From: Frateuria edaphi
Lineage (GTDB): Bacteria > Pseudomonadota > Gammaproteobacteria > Xanthomonadales > Rhodanobacteraceae
Direction: 5' to 3'
Assembly: GCF_021117405.1 (NCBI RefSeq)
Contig: NZ_CP088251.1
Coordinates: 3,676,501 to 3,740,500 of the forward strand
DNA: 64,000 bases
Under the pieces are notes generated by a model. The model worked only from the letters and a program-made list of their open reading frames with translations. It was not told where the DNA came from and did not search any database. The position numbers and the translations under genes are program-made. How positions within the stretch are numbered: position 1 is the stretch's first letter; the number at the start of each line of letters is the position of its first letter. Positions 56,179 through 62,525 of the stretch are shown in pieces.

Positions 56179-57030
56179 GTGGATGCACAGCGGCGGACAG
56201 GCAGTGAAGCGCTCGGCTGGCTGACCCTGGCCGACGGCCGGCAGCTGTGCACGCATGACTGGCCGCTGGCCGGCGCCCGCGCCGGCGTGCTGATCGTGCA
56301 CGGGCTGGGCGAACACGCCGGCCGCTACGGTCCGCTGGCCGCGTGGTTCAACGCGCGCGGCTATGCGGTGCGCAGCTACGACCAGCGCGGGCATGGCCGC
56401 TCGCCTGGCCGGCGGGGCGCACTGTCGAGGCCGCTGGAATTGATCGACGACTTGGCCCAGGTGTACGGCGACTTCGCCGCCACTCTGCCCGAGCCGCCGC
56501 TGTTGTTGGGCCACAGCATGGGCGGGCTGGTCGCGCTCCGCGCGGTGCTCGACAAACGCGTGGCGCCGCCTGCCCTGGTGCTTTCCTCGCCGGCGCTGCG
56601 CGCCTGGACGCCCGCGTGGGAACAGGCGCTGGCGATAAGGCTCGCCCGGGTGCTGCCGAACCTGCCCCTGCGCAGCGGGCTGCCTTTCGAGGCGCTTTCA
56701 CACGAGGCGGCGGTGGTCGCGGCCTACCGGGACGATCCGTTGCGCTCGGGCTGGATCACTCCGCGCCTGGCGCGCTTCATTTTCGAGAGCGGTCGGCATT
56801 GCGTCGACGTCGCCGCCACGCTGTCGGTACCCACGCTGCTGCTGGTGGCTGGCGCCGACCGGCTGGTCGATGCGCGCGGCAGCTACGCGTTCGCCGCCGC
56901 CGCGCGGGCCAGTGGGCACCTGACGGTGCACGTGTACGAGGACCTCTTCCACGAACTGTTCAACGAAGCCGAACCCGGGCGCGGTCTCGTGCTGGCTCAA
57001 TTGGAAGCGTGGCTGGAGCAGTCCCCGTAG
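56179..57030 (+). CDS. Alpha/beta hydrolase, monoacylglycerol-lipase-like
   Basis: A 283-residue cytoplasmic hydrolase of the lysophospholipase/monoglyceride-lipase group. Motifs are VLIVHGLGEHAGRYGPLAAW (oxyanion HG), YDQRGHGRSPGRRG, the nucleophile elbow LLGHSMGGLVALR (S113), an aspartate in LLVAGADRLVD and a histidine in YEDLFHELFNE. It begins with GTG 56179; no ATG gives the full family N-terminus. It is divergent from lhr across 119 bases. A hairpin with GGACGCGACCG arms follows the stop. Confidence 0.9.
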   Translation: MDAQRRTGSEALGWLTLADGRQLCTHDWPLAGARAGVLIVHGLGEHAGRYGPLAAWFNARGYAVRSYDQRGHGRSPGRRGALSRPLELIDDLAQVYGDFAATLPEPPLLLGHSMGGLVALRAVLDKRVAPPALVLSSPALRAWTPAWEQALAIRLARVLPNLPLRSGLPFEALSHEAAVVAAYRDDPLRSGWITPRLARFIFESGRHCVDVAATLSVPTLLLVAGADRLVDARGSYAFAAAARASGHLTVHVYEDLFHELFNEAEPGRGLVLAQLEAWLEQSP

Positions 57031-57040
57031 AAACGCCACC

Positions 57041-57070
57041 GGACGCGACCGCGGCTTTCCGGTCGCGTCC
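57041..57070. repeat. Inverted repeat (GCGACCG core) behind the lipase-like gene
   Basis: GGACGCGACCG (57041-57051) and CGGTCGCGTCC (57060-57070) form a perfect 11-bp stem with loop CGGCTTTC. The GCGACCG/CGGTCGC core matches the inner part of family A at 23661-23717. It lies between convergent genes and may act as a weak terminator. Confidence 0.7.
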
Positions 57071-57079
57071 ACGGAGAAC

Positions 57080-57265
57080 CTATCCTGCGCGGTCCGCCAT
57101 GCCGTCCTTCGAGGCGGGCTCGCAGGGCGCGTGTCCGCAGCCGCAGGGCCCATCGGCCGGCTCGTCGACTGTCTGGCGGCAATGTTCGGAGCAGTAGGTG
57201 TCGCCCACCGGCACGCTGCAGCGACAGGCCGGGTGGGCGCAGCGCTGGTGGGCCGTGGCGTTCAT
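57080..57265 (-). CDS. Cysteine-rich small protein, bacterial metallothionein-like
   Basis: A 61-residue protein with nine cysteines and four histidines, in QRCAHPACRCSVPVGDTYCS, EHCRQ and GPCGCGHAPCEPA. The CxxxCxC...YCSxxC pattern resembles pseudomonad metallothioneins that bind zinc or cadmium, although the last part is shorter. Start 57265 (MNATAHQRC) is just 4 bases after the stop of the DUF4142 gene, so the two are cotranscribed. A metal-binding role is inferred from composition. Confidence 0.7.
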   Translation of the reverse strand: MNATAHQRCAHPACRCSVPVGDTYCSEHCRQTVDEPADGPCGCGHAPCEPASKDGMADRAG

Positions 57266-57269
57266 CGTC

Positions 57270-57920
57270 TCAACGCGTGCTGCTGCCCGAAGCCGGCATG
57301 TGCATCGAGCCGTTGTCGTCCATTGGCGTGGCGCCGGTGTGGTCCATCGCGCCATTGCGATGCATGCCACCGCCGGGGAGCTGCTCGGCCATCTGCAGGT
57401 GCATCTTCAGCGCCGGCAGCGTGGTGCTGGCGAACTGCTTGAGGTCCGGGTCGCTGCCGTTCGCGCTTTCCATGCCGAACAACTTGATGGCGTCGCGGTG
57501 GTCCTTGACCATCGCCTGCGCATAGGCCTGGTCGAAAGCGGTACCGCTGAGCGACTTCAGGTGATCGGCTTCCTGCTTTTGCATCGGCATCGGCTCGGTG
57601 GGCAGGGACACCTGTTTGCGCTGGGCGATGCTCATCAGCTGGTCGCCCGCCTTGGTATGGTCATCGATGATGCGCTGGGCCAGCTGCTTGACCTGGGCAT
57701 TGCCGGACTTGTCCAGCGCGATGCGTCCGGCCTGGATCTCGGCCATGTTGGCGGCAGCGGCCTGGCGCATGAACACCGCATCGTGGCTGCCATCGCTCTG
57801 CATGCTGTGGGTCATGCGGTCGCTGCTGTCGTGGGCCGCGCCGTTCTGCGCGATCGCGCCGAACGACAGGCCGGCGACCAGCGCGGTGCCGAGCACCAGG
57901 CTGATGCGTCGTGCTGTCAT
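57270..57920 (-). CDS. Exported DUF4142 protein (ferritin-like helical domain)
   Basis: A 216-residue periplasmic protein with a signal peptide (SLVLGTALVAGLSFGAIA). The DUF4142 helical domain spans about 45-185 (AAAANMAEIQAGRIALDKSG, VKQLAQRIIDDHTKAGDQLM, AYAQAMVKDHRDAIKLF, LPALKMHLQMAEQL). A Met/His-rich tail ends it. DUF4142 proteins are often linked to stress or metal conditions, but their function is undetermined. It lies 51 bases behind the KGG-repeat gene and directly before the metallothionein-like gene in one apparent operon. Confidence 0.88.
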   Translation of the reverse strand: MTARRISLVLGTALVAGLSFGAIAQNGAAHDSSDRMTHSMQSDGSHDAVFMRQAAAANMAEIQAGRIALDKSGNAQVKQLAQRIIDDHTKAGDQLMSIAQRKQVSLPTEPMPMQKQEADHLKSLSGTAFDQAYAQAMVKDHRDAIKLFGMESANGSDPDLKQFASTTLPALKMHLQMAEQLPGGGMHRNGAMDHTGATPMDDNGSMHMPASGSSTR

Positions 57921-57971
57921 GGTGTTCTCCTTCTGGATGGTTTGCGGCCCCCGGGTCTGGCAGGGGCGCGA

Positions 57972-58265
57972 TCAATCGCCTTCCTCATCCTTCTGTTCCG
58001 TCCGGCCGGACTTGGTATCGCCGCGGCGGCCGTGGCTGGCCTCGCCGCCCTTGCGGCCGATCGCCGCCATGTGCTCGCGGTTGGCGCTCACCGCCTCGCC
58101 GCCTTTCTGGCCGGCCCGACGCGCTTCATCGGACGTGAATTGATGGGCATGGCCGCTGGCATGCGCCGCGCGACCACCCTCGCTGGCGATCTCGCGCTGG
58201 CGCTCCTCGTCCATGCTGGCGAAGCCGCGCTTGCTGGTGCTGCTGCCTGGGTTCTTGCTGGACAT
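57972..58265 (-). CDS. KGG-repeat stress protein
   Basis: A 97-residue hydrophilic protein with four repeats of the KGG type (SKRGFASMDEERQREIASEG, DEARRAGQKGGEAVSANREH, IGRKGGEASHG). These are related to stress-induced con-10 and GsiB proteins. It is rich in Gly, Lys, Arg and Glu and is predicted to be disordered. Its role would be dry, osmotic or general stress protection, by family knowledge. Start 58265 follows GAAGAGAG. A near-perfect sigma-54 promoter lies about 87 bases upstream. Confidence 0.88.
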   Translation of the reverse strand: MSSKNPGSSTSKRGFASMDEERQREIASEGGRAAHASGHAHQFTSDEARRAGQKGGEAVSANREHMAAIGRKGGEASHGRRGDTKSGRTEQKDEEGD

Positions 58266-58351
58266 GTCGGTGCTCTCTTCATGCGTTCGGGGGACGTCGA
58301 GCAGTGGGGGCCCGACGGCGCGCCGCGTTGCGCGGCGACTGCCGTGTTGGT

Positions 58352-58367
58352 GGCAACATCCATGCCA
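58352..58367 (-). promoter_or_regulatory. Sigma-54 (-24/-12) promoter of the KGG-DUF4142-metallothionein-like operon
   Basis: Read leftward: TGGCATGGATGTTGCC against the consensus TGGCACGNNNNTTGCA. GG and GC have the exact 10-base spacing, TGGCA and TTGC are intact, and only two positions deviate. It points at the KGG gene with a predicted leader of about 75 bases. A sigma-54 activator is encoded 1 kb upstream. Confidence 0.75.
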
Positions 58368-58636
58368 GTCTGGAAGTGCGCCGAACGCCGCCGTTTCGCG
58401 GCCAACGTCGTCGACAGGACGGATGCTGTCGCGCCTGCTCGCAAGCGGTCGCGGCAAAACTACAAAGCCGCTTGGAAAAGTTGCCGGGACGGGCAGCTAC
58501 GGGCGGTGACGGCGGTGTGGATGGGGGCTAGACGTTTGGCTCCGGCGGAACGAAATGCATCGCCCGTGAGCAGGCTCCCACGGGGAGCGCGCGGCTTTTT
58601 CTCAGGAGCCCACCCGTGGGCGATGCTCCGCGGCAG
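58368..58636. other. Spacer upstream of the KGG operon, including repeat family D
   Basis: There is no supported gene between the KGG promoter and the stop of the GAF/DHp-like gene. The palindromic element at 58557-58626 (GCATCGCCC...GGGCGATGC) occupies its right part. The remainder (58368-58556) would contain the upstream activator binding site for the sigma-54 promoter. No perfect dyad was picked out by eye. Confidence 0.5.
58557..58626. repeat. Inverted repeat (family D) behind the GAF/DHp-like gene
   Basis: GCATCGCCC and GGGCGATGC are the outer arms, with inner arms GGCTCC and GGAGCC. It shares the CATCGCCC core with 47878-47948 and lies next to the stop of the two-component operon. Confidence 0.75.
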
Positions 58637-59356
58637 CTAGTTCAGGTCGGAACGACGAAGCGGGCGCGGCGGCTCGGCGAGCAGGCCACGGGCCAGTTCG
58701 GCGCAGCGCAGGCAGCCGCTGCCGATCTGGTTCAGCACGGCGAGCACGCCGGCGTGTTCCTTGCGCTCGAGCATCAGCGCGGCGAGATCCGTGCGCATCA
58801 GGATGACGTTGAGCGCGTTGTTGATCGCATCGACCACCGGCACCGGATCGGTGTTCTGTTCCTGTTCGGTCGATTCGCGCCGTTCGCGCTGCAGCAGGAC
58901 CGCCAGCCAGGCACCGACGTGCGCCAGCGCGGCGCGTTCTTCCGCGTCGAGCATGCGCGGGCGGTAGAGCGCCAGGCCAAGCGCGGCTGCCGGTCGGCGC
59001 GCGCGGCGGCACGGCAGGGCGATCGCGCGCAGGCGTGCGCTGCCGTCGCGTTCGCGTGCATCGCTGCGCTCCACGGTGAGCGCCGAGCGCAGCGACTGCG
59101 TGGCCACCTGCCCGGCCAGCGCCCGCGCATCGCGGCGCGAAGGCGGTGGCGGTGGCAGCTGCCAGCAGTAGCGGCCCTGCCCGCTGGGCCGGTGCGGCGC
59201 CACCAGCAGGCAGACTTCGGCGTGCCATTGCAGGCTGACGTGTTGCAGCAGGCGGGTGATCGCTTCCTCGGCGGAGGAGGCGTCTAGCGCTTGCAACGTT
59301 GTCGGCAGCGGCAGGGGGATGGGGGTAATGGCTGAGCTTGCCGGTCGAGCGTTCAT
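58637..59356 (-). CDS. GAF-like protein with a DHp-like region lacking the phospho-acceptor histidine
   Basis: A 239-residue cytoplasmic protein. Residues 20-160 look like a GAF sensor (LQHVSLQWHAEVCLLVAPH, AALAHVGAWLAVLLQRERR). Residues 173-232 resemble a histidine-kinase dimerisation helix pair: VPVVDAINNALNVILMRTDL aligns with GGMAHDFNNLLQGIIGSLEV of the kinase at 62526. The acceptor histidine is replaced by aspartate, and no ATPase domain follows. Its start lies one base after the response-regulator stop (TGA-A-ATG), so translation is coupled. It may sense a ligand and modulate the adjacent regulator; this is inference. Confidence 0.65.
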   Translation of the reverse strand: MNARPASSAITPIPLPLPTTLQALDASSAEEAITRLLQHVSLQWHAEVCLLVAPHRPSGQGRYCWQLPPPPPSRRDARALAGQVATQSLRSALTVERSDARERDGSARLRAIALPCRRARRPAAALGLALYRPRMLDAEERAALAHVGAWLAVLLQRERRESTEQEQNTDPVPVVDAINNALNVILMRTDLAALMLERKEHAGVLAVLNQIGSGCLRCAELARGLLAEPPRPLRRSDLN

Positions 59357-59357
59357 T

Positions 59358-60698
59358 TCATTCGCGGTCTTCGTGCTGGTAACGCGACAGCTTGTTGTAG
59401 ATCGTCTTGAGGCTTACCCCCAACGCCTCGGCCGTTCGCGTCTTGTCGTTGTCGAAATGCGCAAGCGTGCGCAGGAGCATCTGTTTTTCCATTTCCTCGA
59501 TGGTCATGCCGATGCGAAAGGGCATGCTGCCGTGGTCGTGCGCCTGGTGCAGCGGATGCTGCGGTGGCTGGGCGATGTGCATGTCCAGCTCTTCGCCGGA
59601 CATCACCCAGGCGCGCTGCACGGCGTGCTTGAGTTCGCGCGCGTTGCCAGGCCAGTCGTAGGTGAACAGCCGGCGCACCGCGTCGGGGGCGAAGCGGCGC
59701 GCCGTGCCGTAGCGCTCGTTGAGCCGGTCCAGGAAGCGCTGGGCCAGCAGCGGGATGTCGCTGGCGTGTTCGCGCAATGGCGGCATCGCCAGCGGGAAAT
59801 CCATCAGGCGGTAGTAGAGGTCGGCGCGCAGCACGCCATCGCGCACCGCCTGCAACGGATCGCGGTTGGTCGCGGCGATCACGCGCACGTCCACCGGCTT
59901 GCTGGCGCTGGCGCCGACGCGGGTGACGTCGCGCTCCTCCAGCACGCGCAGCAGGTGCGTCTGCAACTGCAGCGGCATCTCCGTGCATTCGTCCAGGAAC
60001 AGCGTGCCGCCCTGCGCCTGCTCGAAGAAGCCGGCGTGGTCCTTGACCGCGCCGGTGAAGCTGCCGCGCTCGTGGCCGAACAGCTGGCTGGTGAGCAGGT
60101 CCGGTGCGATCGCGCCGCAGTTGACCGCGACGAAGCGACCGCTGCGCTCGCTGTACCGGTGCAACGCGCGCGCGGCCAGTTCCTTGCCGGTGCCGCTCTC
60201 GCCGTGGATCAGCACCGTCACGTCCAGCGGCGCGACGCGGCGGATCTTCTCGAACAGCTGTTGCATCACCGCGCTCGTGCCGATCAGCTCGCCGCAGCGC
60301 TCGCTCTCTTCCTGCGAGGCGGCGCGCAGCTTGGCCGCCGCGATCGCTTGGTCGAGCAGGCAGGTGAGCTGCGCGCCCTCGATCGGCTTGATCAGGTAAT
60401 CCAGCACGGGCAATTGCAGCGCACGCACGGCGGTCTCCACCGAAGGATGTCCAGTGACCACGACCACCTGCCCGGTCTGTTGCGGGTCCAGGCGGTCGAT
60501 CAGTTCCAGGCCGTTGCCATCGGGCAACGACAGGTCGAGCAACAAAAGATCGAACCGCCGTTCGGCCGTGAGCTTGAGCGCGTGCGCCAGGCTGGCGGCA
60601 CCGGTGACGGTGCATTCTTTCGGTTCGGCAAAGGCGGTTACCACGTCTAGGAATTGAAGGTCGTCGTCAACGAGCAGGATGGAAGCAGTCGTCGGCAC
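59358..60698 (-). CDS. NtrC-type sigma-54-dependent response regulator
   Basis: A 446-residue activator. The receiver domain (5-120) has phospho-acceptor D in LLLLDLSLPDGNGLELI and YLIKPIEG. The AAA+ domain (about 140-365) has Walker A GESGTGKE, loop 1 as GSFTGA (canonical GAFTGA), Walker B GGTLFLDECTEM and an arginine-finger region ADLYYRLMDFPLAMPPLREH. A Fis-type HTH at the C-terminus (TRTAEALGVSLKTIYNKLSR) binds DNA. It hydrolyses ATP to open sigma-54 promoters. Candidate promoters with the right spacing lie at 58352, 62083 and 62417, all around this gene. Confidence 0.95.
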   Translation of the reverse strand: MPTTASILLVDDDLQFLDVVTAFAEPKECTVTGAASLAHALKLTAERRFDLLLLDLSLPDGNGLELIDRLDPQQTGQVVVVTGHPSVETAVRALQLPVLDYLIKPIEGAQLTCLLDQAIAAAKLRAASQEESERCGELIGTSAVMQQLFEKIRRVAPLDVTVLIHGESGTGKELAARALHRYSERSGRFVAVNCGAIAPDLLTSQLFGHERGSFTGAVKDHAGFFEQAQGGTLFLDECTEMPLQLQTHLLRVLEERDVTRVGASASKPVDVRVIAATNRDPLQAVRDGVLRADLYYRLMDFPLAMPPLREHASDIPLLAQRFLDRLNERYGTARRFAPDAVRRLFTYDWPGNARELKHAVQRAWVMSGEELDMHIAQPPQHPLHQAHDHGSMPFRIGMTIEEMEKQMLLRTLAHFDNDKTRTAEALGVSLKTIYNKLSRYQHEDRE

Positions 60699-60981
60699 AG
60701 GTTCACCGGGGAGGGGTCGGTGACCCCAAGCTGTCTCGTGGAGGAATCGGGGCGCGCCTGCGCGCCCGTGGATCCACGGCGACAGCTAGAACTGCGCAGC
60801 GCTTGGCAGGTCGGCGTGGACGAAACCGACGATGCCCCAAGCGAAGTGCAAGTAGCGTCGAAGAGATGTTCCCAGTTGTAAGGGTTGCCCGACACGCGTG
60901 TGGCGTATGCCGTACGCGCGTCTGCGCTTGTCGCGTTGCGCCCGTCTGCGTTGCCGTGCAGGCAGGTTTGTGCAGCGCGCG
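60699..60981. other. Spacer upstream of the response regulator, no gene seen
   Basis: A 283-base stretch between the response regulator and the BON gene stop. It contains the GC-rich hairpin GGGGCGCGCC/TGCGCGCCCG near 60750. An incomplete -12-like TTGCA lies near 60848, without a matching -24 GG. I see no convincing sigma-70 promoter and no gene. Confidence 0.4.
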
Positions 60982-62049
60982 TCAATGTCGGCTGCGTCCG
61001 CCGATGTCGCCGTTGCCCTTGTCGGCGACGCCGCCCGAGGGAGCCGTACCGGCGGTCGCGCCACCGGACGATCCAGTGGCCGACGTACCGCCGGGCCCGC
61101 TGGCTGGCAAAGCTGTCGTGGCTTGCGCGCCGGTGTCCGTATCGCCGCGAGTCACGCGCAGATGGTTCTGGATGTCCTTCACGCCGCCCAGGTCGTCGAT
61201 GATGTCCTCCGCGGCGTGTTTCATCCAGCGCGCGCGGACGGTCCCCTCGAGCGTGACCGTCCCCAGGTTCACCTTCACCTCGATATCGCTGGCGTCCAGG
61301 TCCGCGTCGGTCAGCCGCTCGCAGGCGAGCTCGCGCAGGCGTTCGTCGCTGCGTTCGTAACCGCGGGGCTGCGTGCCGCGGAACTGGCCGCGCTGGTCGC
61401 CTTCGTCGAACCAGTAGCGCTTGCCCTCCTGGCGGAAGCCGGCGCCACCGTAGGTATCGGTGCGCGCGTATTGACTGCCGAGCTCGCCACGACCGGATGA
61501 CGCGCGGCTGCCTTCCGCACCGTAGCGCGGGCCCTCGTAGTCGTGTTCCTGCGTCCAGCTGGCGCGCATGCGATCGCTGCGCGCGTCGTCCTGCCGGTTG
61601 CCCTGGCCGTAGGCGCGATCGGCGTCGTAGCCGCTGTTGCTCTGGCCGTGGCGCGGCTCGTTCCGCCAGATGCCGGCGGAGCGGCCGTAGCCGTGGGCGC
61701 GGTGGCGGTCGTCCGCATTGCGATAGCCCTCCGCGAAGTGGCGTTCGGCATCGGTATCCAGGCCGTAGCGCGCATCGCCGCGCGCGTCGCGCGGACGTGC
61801 CCACAGCTCGTCATCCTCGCGATAGCCGCCACCGTAGCGCGCCGGCTGTTCGCTCCGGTCGGGCGCGCGACCGCCCTCGAAGTCGCGGCGCGGGTGTGCG
61901 GCCTGCCAGGGGCGTTCTTCGTCGCCGCCGTACGCGCGGACCTGCCGACCCGCTTCGTACGGATCGCGCAGGTTGCGTTCGCGGATCCGCTCTTCGCGGG
62001 TGCGATAGCGTGACCTTTCGTCGTCGTGTCGATCGTCGTCTCGGCTCAT
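60982..62049 (-). CDS. BON-domain protein with a long charged N-terminus
   Basis: A 355-residue protein with no signal peptide. The first 225 residues are extremely rich in Arg, Asp, Gly, Tyr and Ser (SRDDDRHDDERSRYRTREE; GRSAGIWRNEPRHGQSNSGY) and probably disordered. A BON domain follows at about 233-297 (RLTDADLDASDIEVKVNLGT, VTLEGTVRARWMKHAAED). A Gly/Ser/Thr-rich tail ends it. BON domains bind phospholipids and occur in osmotic-stress proteins such as OsmY. A ribosome site GGAGG precedes ATG 62049. A -24/-12-like element lies 34 bases upstream. Confidence 0.87.
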   Translation of the reverse strand: MSRDDDRHDDERSRYRTREERIRERNLRDPYEAGRQVRAYGGDEERPWQAAHPRRDFEGGRAPDRSEQPARYGGGYREDDELWARPRDARGDARYGLDTDAERHFAEGYRNADDRHRAHGYGRSAGIWRNEPRHGQSNSGYDADRAYGQGNRQDDARSDRMRASWTQEHDYEGPRYGAEGSRASSGRGELGSQYARTDTYGGAGFRQEGKRYWFDEGDQRGQFRGTQPRGYERSDERLRELACERLTDADLDASDIEVKVNLGTVTLEGTVRARWMKHAAEDIIDDLGGVKDIQNHLRVTRGDTDTGAQATTALPASGPGGTSATGSSGGATAGTAPSGGVADKGNGDIGGRSRH

Positions 62050-62082
62050 GGAACCTCCGGTGGGATGGGTGGGCGAAAAAAT

Positions 62083-62098
62083 TGCAGCCTTCGTGTCA
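62083..62098 (-). promoter_or_regulatory. Weak sigma-54-like element ahead of the BON gene
   Basis: Read leftward: TGACACGAAGGCTGCA, 14 of 16 positions compatible with TGGCACGNNNNTTGCA. One of the near-invariant -24 guanines is an adenine. It sits 34 bases from the start codon. The same stretch contains TTGACA, so a sigma-70 promoter is an alternative. Confidence 0.4.
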
Positions 62099-62108
62099 AC
62101 TTTTGCTG

Positions 62109-62381
62109 TCAGTTCAACCAGCGGCAGAGCGGCGTGCCGGGTTCGCCGATGCGCGGCATGGGAATGCCGGGCTCGTGCGGGTCGATGGCCGGCATGTCCG
62201 GCTCGCGCGGCCTCGGCGCGCGTACCGGATCGCCCGGGTCGTAAGGCTGCGGCGGCGTGGGGTCGGGCGGCAGTGATTCGGGGTCACCGACCGGCTTGGA
62301 CGGCACCATGCTGCCGGGCGGCGGCATGCGCGGCACGCGGATCGGATTGACCAGCGGCGGGCAGGGCAGGAACGCGTGCAT
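62109..62381 (-). CDS. Small proline-rich protein
   Basis: A 90-residue protein with about 30% proline in PxDPxxP-like runs (LPPDPTPPQPYDPGDPVRAP, RIGEPGTPLCRW). It has no hydrophobic core and no recognised family; composition suggests a disordered linker or envelope-associated protein. The start at 62381 (MHAFLPC) is favoured over ATG 62417 because a -24/-12-like element covers that upstream codon. It ends 60 bases before the BON gene. Confidence 0.5.
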   Translation of the reverse strand: MHAFLPCPPLVNPIRVPRMPPPGSMVPSKPVGDPESLPPDPTPPQPYDPGDPVRAPRPREPDMPAIDPHEPGIPMPRIGEPGTPLCRWLN

Positions 62382-62416
62382 GGGGATGCCTCGTGGAAGA
62401 GGGACATCACCCACCA

Positions 62417-62432
62417 TTCAAGCCATGTGCCA
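62417..62432 (-). promoter_or_regulatory. Sigma-54-like element ahead of the proline-rich gene
   Basis: Read leftward: TGGCACATGGCTTGAA. The -24 half TGGCAC is perfect and the -12 half is TTGAA instead of TTGCA. Spacing matches the consensus, and the predicted start would leave a leader of about 25 bases. Confidence 0.4.
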
Positions 62433-62525
62433 ATCCGGCGCGCGGGTGCCGGCGAGCCCGGCCGTGCACGCGGCACTGGCAGCTTTTACCGACCCCGGCA
62501 GTTTTTACAGGCGGGCGCCTGCCTG

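Noticed and set aside
60840-60860. A fourth sigma-54 promoter (TTCGACGCTACTTGCA read leftward) ahead of the response regulator
   Set aside because: The -12 half is good but the -24 GG is missing, and GG is close to essential.
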